Under the pieces are notes generated by a model. The model did not search any database, was not told the DNA's origin, and worked only from the letters and a program-made list of their open reading frames with translations. A program made the position numbers and the translations under genes. A stretch of 64,000 bases of DNA, from assembly GCA_900312665.1 (NCBI GenBank), contig ONZQ02000011.1, positions 62,001 to 126,000 on the forward strand. Direction: 5' to 3'. The stretch comes from Cephalotrichum gorgonifer (lineage: Eukaryota; Ascomycota; Sordariomycetes; Microascales; Microascaceae). Positions 12,468-25,728 of this stretch are shown piece after piece (positions within the stretch are counted from its first letter, which is position 1; every line of letters starts with the position of its first letter).

Positions 12468-13000
12468 AGAGGGGGCCTACAGAGAGCACCGTGTATTGGG
12501 AGGCTGGCATGGGGTATTATTATCTCTTTTGTTCCGCAGTGTACCATGAGCCGGGGAGTCCTTTGTGTGTAATTTTATATGATCTTGTTTTTTATTGCGG
12601 AGAATGAATCCTGGATTTCAGTCGCGCTTCAATATTGTTCCATAATGGTTGATTTATGGAGCACCCACCTCTTTAAAACAGGGGCAAGTGTGTTTCTCCG
12701 TGTCTTAAGTCCTTTACTTTACTCTGTCATTATCAGATAGGTTGCGCCATACCCTGCAGGCTTTCTTTATTTCATGACCCGTGTTGTAGGGACAGGGTGT
12801 TGGGTGCTAAAATATCAACATAATACAACATTCTGCTCAGATTCGCCTGTGGATTACGTTACGCACATCGCCGACTGGTCCAGGGATATCGAAGGATGGC
12901 CATGCGGCCTGATTAAGAATACATATTATATGGGCGAGAGCTCCGAAAGACCCCGCACGAAGAGTACATCCACAACCCCACCCAGATAGGAACCAACACG
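12468..13000. promoter_or_regulatory. Upstream region of MFS gene
   Basis: Non-coding. It holds one match to the fungal iron-GATA motif on the minus strand (TTATCAGAT at 12730-12738), about 260 bp before the transporter ATG. One such match per window is expected by chance. Confidence 0.35.
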
Positions 13001-14730
13001 ATGAACAGCTCGCACGGAATGCCTGAGGAGAACGTCGACCAACCCCACGAGGTCTCATCGTCAGCTAGAGATAGCGGTGGTGCAGTTTTAGGGGACAAGG
13101 TTGCGAATCTTCACCCAAAGCCTGGTCCTTATTCAGTGTTCACCAACAGCCAGAGGGGGTGTATCATTGCCATTGTCGCATTTGCGGGATGGTTCTCGAC
13201 CGCTAGCAGCTTCATCTACTTCCCCGCTATACCTTTTATAGCCAGTGACCTAGGAACAACAGTCGAGAAGATCAACCTCACCGTCACATCCTACCTGATC
13301 GCGTCGGGAATAGTCCCGTCCATTACTGGCCGAGCGGCCGATATATTCGGGCGCAGACCGGTTTTGATCCTCTCGCTAAGTGTGTATGCCGCTGTGAATA
13401 TTGCTCTTGCGGTCCAGCGACATTTCGCAGCCCTGTTCGTTCTCAGGATGGTCCAGAGTGCGGCTATATCCGGTTAGGTCACTTCGAGCGATTTATGCGC
13501 GTTGTAGAGCTAATACCCTGCAAAGGGACGTTTTCAATAGCATATGGAGTTGTGGGAGATCTAACTACCCCTGCAACGCGGGGAGGGTACACGGGGATGC
13601 TCTCCGTCTTGTCAGTACGACCTCCCCGTCCCGTGTTCATCTTCTAAGGTCCTGTGCAGCATGAATACGCCTCCCAGCATCGCGCCCTTGATAAGTGGCT
13701 TGCTTCTAATCAGGTGGACCTGGCCCGCTATCTTTTGGTTCTTGTCGATTATATCGCCAGTCGCACTCATTACCGCTGTTTTGTGGCTACCAGAGACTTG
13801 CAGAAACGTCGTCGGCAATGGCAGCCAGCGGCCATCCATGATCAGTAGAGCGGCTCTCCATCATCTGACACCCCGAAATATCGATATCCACGCTCTAGAG
13901 CTGCCCAAGACCAAACGGACATGCCCCAGCCCCATAGCTGTTCTCGCACTCTTGAAGCACCGAGGATCACTAGTAGCAGCGTGTTGCTTTGGCATATGCT
14001 ACGCCATCTATTCTTGCCTCCAGGCATCACTATCTACCATATTCGTTGAAGTATACGGCGTATCCGGAGTAGCAGCAGGCATGATTTATATCCCATTTGG
14101 TGTTGCGTGCATGATAGCGGCCAGCATTGCAGGCCGAGTCCTTGATAGGGACTACGTCAAGACCGCCCAAGCCGAGGGTGTAGGCGTAAATCGCACCCGC
14201 GGCGATGATCTAACAGAATTCCCAATTGAACGGGCCAGACTGAGAAGTGCAAAGATTTCTGTTGCCATCTGTGCTCCATTAATCGGTGCATATGGATGGA
14301 CGCTCAAGAAAAGAACAGTAAGTCTATCTCCTTCCTTCCTCTCAATTTTAGATGCCATGAAAGCTAAACTTCCTAGCACATGGCATTGCCCCTTGTCCTC
14401 CAGTTTCTCATCGGCTTCACTAACCAGTTTATCTTTACCGTAGGCACCGTACCACCCCTTTCGTGATCGCATGGCTGACTGATCATACAGGCTCTGAATA
14501 CCCTTCTCGTGGACTATCATCCGACTGATTCGTCGTCTATACAAGCTGCGAATAACCTAATACGATGTGAACTCGCTGCAGCATGTCTCGGGATGCTTGA
14601 TCCCATGATAAAATCATTGGGTACGGGATGGACATTTGCATTCTTTGGAGGACTCCACATGATGATGCTCCCGGCCTTGTGGGTGATGGATCGTCGCGGG
14701 CTGTCATGGCGACTGCGCGAGGCAGCTTAA
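13001..14730 (+). CDS. MFS transporter, DHA1 (drug:H+ antiporter) type
   Basis: Five exons: 13001..13472, 13526..13610, 13660..14317, 14377..14439, 14491..14730; 1518 nt, 505 aa. After a hydrophilic N terminus of about 45 residues, hydrophobic segments follow in the pattern of a 12-helix major facilitator. MFS motif A is present as GRAADIFGRRP between helices 2 and 3; YGVVGDLTTPATRGGYTGM and NTPPSIAPLISGLLLIRWTW correspond to the helix 4-6 part of fungal DHA1 members, with a central cytoplasmic loop before the second half. Plasma-membrane export of small molecules is the expected role; the substrate cannot be told. The splice site after RGGYTGMLSV is not unique: 13611..13659 (49 bp) fits best, and a 34 bp intron is possible but too short. 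It converges on the GMC oxidoreductase with 251 bp between stop codons. Confidence 0.85.
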
Positions 14731-14981
14731 TGTAAATACTCTACCTTGTGGCAAGCTTCAAGCCACCCCATTCCCACCGCCATTAACTCGCTCCATACTG
14801 TCCGCCATAACCACGTTGTCGGTCGCTCGCGAAGTGGATGGGGAAGACTACAGTTCCGACCCTAATGACAGGCGATTCATTGGAATGTATTACTCGAGGC
14901 TCTACCGGAGTTGAGTTGTCTCGCCAATAAGTGGTTACTAGCGCATAACTTAGACTATTATGACATAGTGCGAGGAAATGC

Positions 14982-17283
14982 TCAATGATCATTCCATTCC
15001 TCCCGAATCACCTCCGCACCCTTCTCTGCAATCATATACACAGGCCCCAAGATATTGACATCTGGGAGTACCGGAATAACACTGCAGTCCACAACCCTGA
15101 GATTATCAATTCCATAGACCTTCAGCCTGGAGTCCACAACCCCTCCGTCCTCGAGAGGAAGCATACGATTGGTACCCGACGCGTGCCAGTTGGGAATCGT
15201 GTTAGCCCTGACGTACTCAAATATCGCGTCGTCGTCATCGTCTGAGACTGCTGACCCAGGACTGACCTCTCCGTTGTTGGGCCCAGTGGTGTACTTCGAG
15301 AGAGCGGGGTGGGCAAGGATTTTGCGTAGATACTTGAACGACTGGATCGCGATAGCTCGGTCGGACGGATGGTCGTAGTACTGCAAGGTAAGATTAGCTC
15401 ATAGCACCAGGAAAAAGTAAATGGAATCAGTAGTATATCCAGGCGGAAGAGAGAAGGTCTCTTACGTTGGGGTTGATGACTGGAGATGACGACATCCCAC
15501 TGCCGGCCAAAGTGACATTACCCCTGGAGAGGGCCACCATGCTCGAGGCTGTAAGAGAAATGTACGACTCATTGGACACGGGCGTGTAATAAGGCGTTGG
15601 ACCTCCCGGATACCAAATGGACTCATAAAGATACTCGATGTGGGCTTGATTGATGAGTCCCGCCTGGACAACATCGCCAGCGCCAATCTTTTCGAGCTCT
15701 TCCGTCGATAGCTTTTGGAATCCATTCGTGATTCCCGACGGCGCCGTATACTCCCCTGACATGTTGGCGTAGAACTCGTCCTGTGCGATCCTGAGATTGG
15801 TGAAGGTGGCGGACATGTCGCTTGTAGAAAATTGAGGCTCTGCGGTTGCCATGATGCTGAATACCGAGTGGTCGTTGAGGCTAGTAACTGCTGTTAACAA
15901 TCTGAACTAAAGAGCATATGTTTGTATCTACCTACTGTTGTCCAATGTTCTCGTTCACAACGATAGGTTCGATTCCGAACTTTTTTAACTGACCGGAGGG
16001 GCCGATTCCCTGCCAATTTCGTTAGCTCTCCAGCGCCATGATGTATTCTTAGGAATCGCAATGCATTCGACTTACCGAAACCATCAGCAGCTGAGGTGAA
16101 TGGAATGCTCCCATGCTCACGATAACCTCCTTCTTAGCCTTCAACTCGAAAACGAGTCCACTCGGATTATAAATAAATCCGACCCCGGTAACCTTCGGTT
16201 TCTTTCCGCTGGTATCCGTGATGAGGTGCTGGACAGAGGCGGAATGCAGTACGTCAAGGTTGGCGCGGTCAGCAATGGGCTTGTAGTACGCGTCGTAGCT
16301 CGAGCTCCTGCGGAGCCTAGAATCAATAGTCCCAGTGCCCTGCTTAACGCCGACTCCGTCGCCGGAGTTCAGGTCCTTCACAATAGGGATGTTGGCCGCT
16401 TCGCAGGCTTCGATGAAGCCGACACCAGAAGCGGGGACATAGCCCTGGAAGCCGAGCTCCAACGGCCCATCGCCATACGCGCTTTCGTCCCAGGTTTTGT
16501 AGCTCAGGTCAAAGCCTTGCGAAGGATCGGGTGGGTTGAAATGGGTGCCCTGTCATACCTGTTAACTGGCATCATATATCATATCAGCGGGATTTTATAT
16601 CTAACCTTGATGAAAAGGGGATAAGTGTCGTTCCAGCCCCAGCCCGGATTTCCAAGTTCAACCCACTTGTTATAGATACTCTCGCTCCCTCGCCCGTAGT
16701 ACAGCCCGTTGGTAACGCTGCTCCCACCAAGTGTTCGGCCCCCTAGCTACAATTAGGACGTCATGGAACGAAAAATACACCCACAGAGGTGAGAGGTATG
16801 AGTTGTATCCAATGTGGGCTGCTGCTGAATACTTACGATGATAAGCAAGGATGCGATCGTCGAGGTTTTCCTGGGGAACGGTCGAGAAGTCCCAGTCAAT
16901 AGCCGTGCCTTGCCCTCGGTCAGCTCAAGCTCTACCTACGATCCATCTGTTTGCTTACCTCCAAGCAGTTGATTGCCCCCAGGTGCCTCATAAGCGGCAA
17001 CTACTTCAGGGTTCGGTCCGTCCTCCAGAACGAGCACACGGTTCTTCCCTGACTCCGACAAACGATTGCCCAATACCAAACCAGCAGTTCCGCCTACCTC
17101 ACGAGTGAGCCTCATGGCTAATCTTTGTATTCACGAACCGGGGGCGTTCATACCTCCACAGATGACGAAATCGTACTCATCTTCGATGTTCTGGTCCTCG
17201 ATTCCTTCGATTGGAGCAGCGGCGGACAACTGAAGCCACAACGTCACCAGCGCGGCACCGTATCTAACCTTCGGATACAACAT
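14982..17283 (-). CDS. Secreted GMC (glucose-methanol-choline) oxidoreductase
   Basis: Eight exons on the minus strand: 17283..17154, 17093..16959, 16908..16837, 16742..16606, 16549..16076, 16009..15936, 15880..15466, 15380..14982; 1836 nt, 611 aa, a normal length for the family. Residues 1-23 look like a signal peptide, so the protein should be extracellular. The FAD-binding motif GGGTAG lies at residues 43-48. RGRTLGGSSVTNG is the first GMC signature region, and SMGAFHSPQLLMVSGIGPSG the second, formed across an intron. The catalytic His is in NWHASGT (about residue 545), and VLPDVNILGPVY supplies the second active-site residue. Members are alcohol/aryl-alcohol/glucose oxidases or dehydrogenases that yield H2O2 or quinols, often tied to lignocellulose decay. 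The substrate is unknown. Confidence 0.9.
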
Positions 17284-20200
17284 CGTTCTGGGATTGAACT
17301 ACCATAGAAAGGCTGGTTTCCTAAGTGAGGTGGGTACAGGATAGGTGGAAAGGATTGAGTAACGAGAGTGAGAGCAAAGAATCACCACCAAGACGAGGCG
17401 ACCAAATACAAGCACAACCGCAGTGGTGGAAATAATTCGCATTCCGCAGGACGCAAGTCGACAGGGCGACATATATACCCTAACTCCGGTATACAATCTA
17501 CGAACGCCACCACGGGAGTCCGGGAAGCGCGGGTGTGGAGACTGGGGTAAGCACTACGTTGGCCACTGCCCTGCCTTGTTACGCAGCTTCCAAGCCTCCG
17601 ACCAGGTCGAGGGGATATAGGCCGGCTTTGGCTCGAAAGCCTCCAACCATGCAGTTGCTGTCAGATTGACGGACGTATGAAGTCATATCCTTGGCCGGAC
17701 ATCCCGGGCATTCCCCGTGCCGTTGAAAAATGATCAGCGCCCGGGTCTTGGCTTTTTATGGCGGTCCGGTGTCATTGGGGCGGAAGTTGATGCCGATCTC
17801 CAGTATCATACGCGTAATGCGGGGAACAGCAGCACTAAACGACGGATACGAATGAGCCATGCGCTCGGGAGAGACCATTCACCCCCCTCCCACCTCATGG
17901 TCAAAGGTTTCCCAGGCAGCGCCCAGTCTGTGATGGGTATCTGCGATACCAATAGACTGACTCTGGCGCCGGGGGTGTCCCAGGATGTAAGACATCGATA
18001 CTTCTCGCCCTAACATATGGATAGGAAGTTGGATGTATCTCTCCATGGATGGTTGTATAAACTGGTTATTCCAAGTGTGGGGAACACACGTCAAAGGAAT
18101 AAATCCGGTTTCCATGTTCCGCAGTCATCGATGGAAGTGGTCCAGAGAATGATAGGTCCCATACCTATACGCTTAGTAAAGCATCTGAAAATCCGCTCTC
18201 GCCTCGCCTTGACACTTGTTTGTTAAGCGCGATGATGTCATAGAGAGATGTTCCAAGCAATTTAATCCACGGTTCTAATAATCGGCGAGCGGCGTGAGCT
18301 GTCAGATCTCGTACGCCCAATTTTCAATTCCGAAGTGGGCTGGTGTGGCTATTCTTAGCACCGCGTGATCAAAAGATAATTTGGTGAATATCAACAGCCG
18401 AAGTGGAGCAAGTTAATGGCGGACCCGGGTGTAGATCCCCAGGTCCAAGTCCGTGAAACATGTTTCAACATCAGGAGCATGACTATTATTACCCGTACGA
18501 CTTCGAAGTTGGGCATCATGTTCACGCAGGCCATAGTCACGGTCACATTAACGCGAACTACTATCACTCATAATGCTTTTTTTTTATTGCTAATAATGCG
18601 AATGGTGTCACTGCATCGAATATCATCTGAGAGTCAACTGGAAGCATCTTGTCGGGGGCTGTGGAGCCATAGTACAGTGTCTATTCCGTGCCACATCCCA
18701 GCGCCCCCGTTACACTTGGTGGCTAGCAAGAGTAGTTGGGCAGGCTCAATGTGTCACGGCGTCGAGGCCGATATGCCTCGTCATCGATTGTTAATGCCTT
18801 CGGCTCTCCCAAACTCTGAATGGTGTGTAACCATCCATGGGAGGGAGCGATGGTTAGGCAAGGCCGAAAGTGCCACACTGAGTCTCTGCCATCAGTAGGA
18901 CACGTAGTTAACTTTGTGGCATCTTATAAACAACGCCACACGAGAAGGGCGGCGATGCTTGACTGGGCCGGTGCCAAACCTTGAGTGGGATATTTCGGAT
19001 TCGTCGTGCCGAGCGAATCCATGCGATCCTTCTAGTGTTAAAACAATTCTTTTCACTTTTCAGGCAGGTTCCATGAAGGTGAGAAAGGATTGTAGTGTTG
19101 ACGTGCTGCACTGGTGTGGTTACGAAATTTTGTTGTATCTGCTCACAATATATCGAGCAGGAGGAGGGCCTGAGGGGACTCGTGGGATATCTCTCTGCGT
19201 ATATAGGTACTGAGGTGGGGCAGGGTGGAAAGTCCGGGTAGACCCGATACAGCAGCCCGGTAGAACCGGCCCAGTGGGCCAGGGACCCCTCTGACATACA
19301 TCAATTTCTTCGATTTTTGTACTTAAGGTTGGAGAGGCACTCGTTTTGTTCAGGGAGATAGTTGATCAAGGAATACACTTCATCTTTGTTGGAAGACCCG
19401 ATTGTTCGGCTTGTGTGTGAGCCTGGGATTACAGTATCAGTTCTGAGGATGTGACCTCAATTCTGAATATCCTTACTGGAAGACTTGTGACTTTGATGAC
19501 CTCCTCCGACCTGGCCTCTTGACCTGACGATCCAAGAGCTGTGTGGATTATTGATCAACTATACAGCGACCCGGATCCCGAGCCTCAAGGCTGAGGCTCT
19601 ACTGGTTCACTTGTTCAGTACAAGCGGTCACCTGCAAGTAGGTGTAAGCTCGTCCCGAGCTTCCACTATTAGAGAGACCCTATTGGGATCAGAATCCCGA
19701 TGCTGGGTTCCCCTGCATCACCTCAGTACCCAGCGCGAAACGCGTAAAGGAACAAAGTCAAATTATCATAGCCTTCAAGTGTCATTGGGCAGACGGGGCC
19801 TTTCATCTGTTATCCATGGGTCATGGCCACGAATAAGTCCATATTAAGAGGTCTAGTCTCAGTCTCCTTTGAAGCCTCGTTTAAGAGATTCAGATGTCTG
19901 GGTCCCAATGGCGCTACAACGGCTCCCTCCTTGAAGAGAATGCCATCGGGGGTGTGGCTCATGAAAGTAACCGGGAGGGTTGCCATCTAAGTGATGGCAC
20001 GACTTGATTTATCTTGTCATCCTTTGTTGTGTACAAGAACAACAGCCCAGTATGAGGGTCCCTTCACTCGTCGGCCACGAAAGGCCCCTGGCAAATTATG
20101 TACAGTACAGCGGGTTGCTAAAGCTTACTGACCGGAAAGCTCTGTGCGACTCGGGCCATTGCATTCATTCGAAACACGCTAGAGCAACACAAGGCCTCGC

Positions 20201-20855
20201 TTCTAGAACCTACTACCCTCTATTCACTTCCAAAAAGAAAACAGGACCTTGCGTTGCGCGGGGAAGACACGATTATGCGCCACATCCCACGCATCCCACG
20301 TTGTATAATGTATAAAAAAGCGCCAGGTATCGATACTTCCTCTATTTCATGACGACAAAATTGGACCCTGACCAGCCGCAGCTCATTTGTTACAAGGACA
20401 TCTCTAACGCTGTGGTAATACGTTACCAACCCCGTAGTTCCTGCCCATATCGCCCCCCTGATGTCCCGATTGTCCCTTCTTGGCGTCCTAATCCATGTCC
20501 CCCAGCGAACAAACTTTTGTGGGTAGTAACTGGCTTCGCGGTGACGTTACATCTAACCCTCTTTATCCTCATCATACACTCATGCTTCGCCTTCACCCTG
20601 AGTTGGCCCCACGAGCACCCCATATCAAAAAGATCGATAAGCCGAATCACATCGACTAACAGGTAGCCTACTAAACCAGAACTATACCCCCAGTATCGTA
20701 AGGCCCGAGGAGGTGATGATCTAAGACGGAAGCTCCAAGATACATTCGGCGAGATATGTGGGAGGGAAAACCAAACTCAAGTGGGGCCAGCGACTCATCG
20801 CAAGGCCCACGGGTACTCTTCCATAAACGAGAAAGAATATGTCCTTGGACTTCTA
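17284..20855. other. Long intergenic stretch, no convincing gene
   Basis: About 3.6 kb with many stops in every frame and no recognisable family. The part next to 17284 is the promoter of the GMC gene. The only thing that stands out is a His/Tyr-rich micro-ORF at 18460-18573 (listed separately). I found no transposase, terminal repeats or tRNA. Confidence 0.5.
18460..18573 (+). CDS. His/Tyr-rich micro-ORF (37 codons), doubtful
   Basis: An ATG-to-TAA frame of 37 residues with 9 His and 6 Tyr, including HHVHAGHSHGH, the kind of spacing that binds divalent metals. An in-frame stop lies directly before the ATG. Nothing around it looks coding and there is no signal peptide. It may be chance or the remnant of a larger gene. 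Confidence 0.2.
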   Translation: MFQHQEHDYYYPYDFEVGHHVHAGHSHGHINANYYHS

Positions 20856-22386
20856 TTAAGAAGAGCTACTCCGGTCTCTCGCAAGGGACTCTTCACTCTC
20901 GTTTTTGCGAATCTTCTGGTCCACTGACTGCATATGGCTGGTAGTCACGACGATACGATCCTTTGCCATCGGATCTGCGCTCCCCTCGGCCCCTATGTAG
21001 ACATTACATCCGTACTCGTCGCGGGACGCCTCGAAGGGCGTCAGGGGCAAGTCCTTCTTCCGATCGTGGTAACTTGTATTTCGTGCAATCGATGATCCAG
21101 GCCCGCCGTAGGCCTGCTCGCCCTCCCTGTGAGCCGACTTTAGGCGCGAGGGGCGCCCGATCCACAATTCGTTTCCGGGAGTGGCATTCGATGCCTGTGA
21201 GGTCCAGCCGAACCTTATCGACATGATTCTGAGGAGAGGTCGGACAGTAGCGAGAGATCCGGCGGTTATGGCCAGTCCCTGTTCGACAGTTGACCAGATG
21301 GCAGTGTCCAGTGTGTCCCCTAGATATGGGCGTCGGCGTCATCAGTACAACACATCAATAAAGGATGTGGATTCGATGAATAAGGACTTACATAAGAAGT
21401 CGTCGCTATTAAGCTTAAGTAGGTAGGGGAATCGTACGATCACAGCCGCGCTTGCACTATATCTCTGTGGTTAGTTCGGCAAAGAGACCAAGGGTTTATC
21501 CCCTTGCGCCACGGCGGTAGCAGAAATAGACGTACATGCAGCCCATGGATAGCAGTGGAATAAGCGACAGCCTGGCCTTCAACTTCATATTCAAATTCCA
21601 AACGAGGACTACCGGAATAGCCACGAACGTAAGGTCGGATACAACAGCGAAAACGCTATAGATCATAGCGAGTGCGACAATAACGCCCGGGTTGAGGCAT
21701 TTGCCTTCCTGGTCGCGGTTCCAGAAATACGAAACGGGGTAACACTGGAACGTGCTGACGAAGAAGAATGTAAGACCGGCGATAGTACCCAAGACCATGG
21801 CAATATATATGACCCATTTGTGGGCCTTCGAGACGACAAGTCGAAGGAGAAAGAGGGCGATTGAAAGTTTGGATGCAATCATAGTGGTGGAGTAGAAGAG
21901 ATAACAAAACCACCAAAACTACCCAGTGTTGCGTTTGGGTTAGAAACATAAATCCTAGAGGAATAGAAGGGATTCTTCATCTTCTGGGCCCCTCCTTGGC
22001 TCCATGCCCACTCACATGCATCGCATTCTTGATCTCATAATCTTCGAGGTCCGCATGATGACGGCCGGTGCCATGATATACACCAGCTGTAGAGACGCCA
22101 CAGTAGATTTCAAAAAGCACCTATATTTATTCTGTTATTCGGCAAGAACAGGTTGAACCTGCGGTATTCCCGCGGTTGGTTGTGGGTAGGGTGGGAGAGA
22201 CAGGGAAGAAAGGGATAGGAATGCCCATACCATTGCTGTCAACATCAGCCAATCGTCCAGGGCGAACCTCTTAACAATGACGGCGCGGACATAGCTTCTC
22301 AATAACACTGCTAGAAACGCTGCGGCAGCGAAGAAGCAGTTAATTCCCATTAGCTGGGGGCCGCGGTTTGGAATATCGTCGGCCAT
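20856..22386 (-). CDS. Rhodopsin-domain (Pth11-like) integral membrane protein
   Basis: Five exons on the minus strand: 22386..22231, 22120..22016, 21918..21536, 21456..21392, 21319..20856; 1173 nt, 390 aa. It has the seven-helix layout of the fungal rhodopsin-domain family: RFALDDWLML after helix 2, YHGTGRHHADL in the first extracellular loop, WWFCYLFYSTTMIASKLSI in helices 3-4, FQCYPVSYFW, and DTAIWSTVEQGLAITAGSLATVRPL at helix 7. A Ser- and charge-rich cytoplasmic tail of about 110 residues follows, ending in five residues of mostly Ser. Pth11 of rice blast is the best known relative, a surface-sensing receptor-like protein, but the family is large and the ligand here is unknown. Lacks an N-terminal CFEM domain. 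Confidence 0.88.
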
Positions 22387-25233
22387 TATGATGACTTGTG
22401 AACTGAGAGGTAGCCGGCCAGAGGAGAGCAGTGGCCAGTCGGCCTGGGGGCAGGAGTAACGGTTCCCTAGGACCCGGAATCACTCCTCCGCTGTTGAAGA
22501 GAGGGAGAGTGCATTGGGGATGCAGACGCTTATTCTCCGAAGTCTTCGGAAATGGGGAAAGTAGTGGTTAATGTACCTATATACGGAGCAAGAACAATTC
22601 TTACCGGGAATATGCCACATGCCACAAATACCACCCTCCGCAAATATTAGATGTACGTAGGAGTGTTTTTCCTACCTTTTGCCTAGTGTGAGTCTCCCCC
22701 TTGGCTTCCTAGCGCCGCTTTTAGGCACACGGGTGGAGCTACCCACTATTATAGCCCACTGACCGCAAGATTAAAGGAGGTTGCTGACACCCACCACAAT
22801 AACGTTAGCCCTTTGGCCGGGTAATGGAGTATTGAGGCATACTTTACCAGGCACGGGAAAAGGCCCCAAAGGGAAGGTCTCCGCCGGGCTTAAGAGTGGC
22901 TGTTAAGAGTAGTAGCTGGCACGCACGTGGTTGTATGTCACGGACCCAGACAAAACGTGGGAGGTGCTCGAGATAACAACGGCCCCCAGCCTCCCTGACG
23001 GACAATGGTTTATGCGCGCTAGCGATTTCCCCAAGTACAACTCATCCTCGGTTCTGCAAGAGGTCCAACAAACAGGGGCTGGCAATACTACCCTCCGGCA
23101 GTTGCAACGTTGGCAGTGGCGTTAGCTTGGGCCGAGGGATCAATAAGGGGGGACGATCCACACTCACACAAAGGGTCAACTCCACTTATGTGAGCACTGT
23201 ACAGGTACAATACTACACGCTCATACCCATATAAGTTAGAGCAATATAAGTAGCAGCGTTACCTTGTCACATGACAGTGTTAGCTTTGCCTGCCAAACCG
23301 AGCTTCCTCAACTAGGCACAAGTCCGTCGAAGGAGTTACTGCTCGTACCTGCTCCAGCGAAATAACGTCACTCATGAACATTCTTCGGTGTTGCCGGGCT
23401 ACTTCGTTCGAATACATGGCTCGTGGGTAATAGGGGATCTTGAAAAATCTCCCGTCGGTCGGGAAAGAGGCTCTAATAGGTCTGCCAAGCCGCACTTGAT
23501 GGGCGAGGAGCTCTGCAGAATGCTCCGAAGTATAATATCCCTCCATTATCGTTTCCCTTTCACCACCTTCTCTCTCGGTCGGTCCGATTGTCGCTGATCC
23601 CTTCTATCGTCCGGATGCTGACGGCGCAGCAGTGCTTAAGCACGGACGATCCCGTAGGCCCACGCTCAATAAAAGCTAGGGTTCCTCATCTTCCCCTCGC
23701 ACACTTTGTGTGACTGAATCCACTCTCGCAATATAACTTGAAGATCTCGATGTCGATCGTGCTCTAATGCACAATCATCTTGTCATGTCATCTCACTCCG
23801 GCATCCGACCTTATCCTTGTATGACAGCATGCAAACCATTCCGCTTCCGTCAAAAAAACGTGGTGTGCCTCGGAACTTGGATCAGGAAATCGTTGGGCGG
23901 TGACAGAGCTTGGCTTGGCGGATCCACTCGTGACACATGCCTGCCCAATGCTCTTCGCTCGAGATGGCCCACTGGAGAACGCTTCTTCCCCCTTGATAAC
24001 TTGCCTATTACCCCTCACTACAAGTTCTCGTCTGTTATAAACTACAGCATGGGGTTTCGTTTGTGACACCGCACCTTTCCTGCAAACAGCCCGCCAAGAG
24101 TGACGTTCTACCGTTACCACTACTCGTACTTCGACGGCATAAAGCACACACGCCATGTTCGCAGCATGTCACCAAGTATCGTATCTAATCTTATGGGTTC
24201 CGCTACGCCTAACTACCTCAATAACACGACCCCTACACTTTCGGACGTAGGCCCCAAACGGTGTTGCCCCCTATTAAGTAATAGAGATGGATTGCAAAGT
24301 AGTGTGGCAGCCTGTACTAGACCCGCCGAAGGGGCCCACCAGAGTCCCCCCTTGGGCGGAGTCGGCTACAGGACTAGTTAGCCCGAGACTTATCATTACG
24401 CAGAATATCTGCTGGGGTCCCCGGTCCTAATCGACACTAATGACTCGTAGGTCCGATGGAATTGCCCACATCATAAAAGGAGGGATCCCTAAAATAAAAA
24501 TACTAAAGCAGCCTCCCTACATTCTAGCGTTGAAGCGTTGGAGATGGGGCCCTTCTCAACAGGACATACTCGAGTCGCCACATTCCAATTCCAGTAATCC
24601 ATGTTCTTCCCCGCCGGATCTGCATGCTAGTCTCAGTGCTCATTTCTTTACGCTGTATGCACTCGTTCAGGTTGCATGCTTCCCATCACCTATTCAACCG
24701 AGGATTCTGGTGCGGAAGGGTGAAAGGGGAGAGTAAAGGTCAGGAACAACATTTGATTCCTCGGCTAATTTTGCTAGTTCCCCAACGGAACCTTTTAGCG
24801 TCCCTTTTTCTTGCAATACGCCTACGCCTACTGCTCTCGAGCGTTAAACACGCGACCGTTCCTTAACTCGACCTTCGCATGAGAGCCACCGCGATCCTCA
24901 ATGATCCTCGATAGCAATATCGCCTCCCCCGAGTCCAGGGCCCATTCGCAAAAGGTGCGGGAACTCAAGACGCAGGTTCCGGCTAGTGTATATTCACGCC
25001 CGTTCAATTCTCCTGCCAGACTGGGCCTGGCAGCTTAATCTTTGTCGTTCTTGTTTCAGACTGACGCCTGCTGAAGGACCAACCCTCCTCCTTTTTGGTG
25101 TCCGTTCGTCTCCTTATCTACTTGCGCTAGAAGACGCAAGGAGAGTTTATATTATTTGGCCTTAGTACAGGCCCTGAAAGGGTCCGTCCACTTTGTTAGG
25201 TTGCCATATCCCTCCAAAGGAGGTACAGAGAGC

Positions 25234-25728
25234 ATGTCACCCTTCTCCCTCTTCCTCGGTCTCCTCACATCTGCATACACCGCAGTTCCAGAATTTTTTC
25301 CCCACAGCTTTAACGTTATCGCCAACACTCGCGTCCTCACCCCGGGAGGCGTGTTAGCCGAGGAGATTAACCGAAAGACATCCCATTTTGCTCTTATCAC
25401 GGAACGCTGCTCAAGGGGATACTCGACAACGGGAACGAACTTGGTTGAAGCTCAGCGTTTATCAGGATCTCCCCCCCCCCTTTTTTTTCTTCCCTGGGAC
25501 CTTGGCTGTGGAGTAGCAGGCTCCTCAAGTGCAGATACAAAGGTAGGGAGTGCAAGGAGGGATGGGCGCATGCGTATGGCTGGGTCAAGAACCTTGACAC
25601 CGCTTATCAAGCCCGGCAGGACTGAGAGCATGTCTTTGACGGGCTTCGACAATACTCGATCTAGATTGTATCCGTACAAGTATCAACGAAGGCTCCAGAA
25701 TCCTATCACCATATCTTTCGCGGGCTAA
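25234..25728 (+). CDS. Doubtful ORF with signal-peptide-like start
   Basis: A 164-codon frame from ATG to TAA. The first 18 residues (MSPFSLFLGLLTSAYTAV) resemble a secretion signal and the next 50 residues are protein-like. After about codon 80 the frame crosses a C10T8 homopolymer and becomes low in credibility. The opposite strand is also open in part of the stretch (25452-25679) and reads equally protein-like. No family recognised; it could be a small secreted protein with an unrecognised intron, or chance. Confidence 0.22.
   Translation: MSPFSLFLGLLTSAYTAVPEFFPHSFNVIANTRVLTPGGVLAEEINRKTSHFALITERCSRGYSTTGTNLVEAQRLSGSPPPLFFLPWDLGCGVAGSSSADTKVGSARRDGRMRMAGSRTLTPLIKPGRTESMSLTGFDNTRSRLYPYKYQRRLQNPITISFAG

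Noticed and set aside
12730..12738. Single iron-GATA motif before the DHA1 transporter
   Set aside because: One match per window is expected by chance, and nothing ties this transporter to iron.
15960..15980. tRNA T-loop-like GGTTCGATTCC
   Set aside because: It lies inside an exon of the GMC gene and no acceptor stem or anticodon arm can be formed around it.
10927..17283. Kinase-like gene, MFS and GMC oxidoreductase as a metabolite cluster
   Set aside because: No backbone synthase (PKS, NRPS, terpene) and no dedicated regulator; the genes may be independent.
18416..18898. 160-codon plus frame in the gene-poor region
   Set aside because: Biased, repeat-like amino-acid use, no domain; it overlaps the more notable His-rich frame in another phase.
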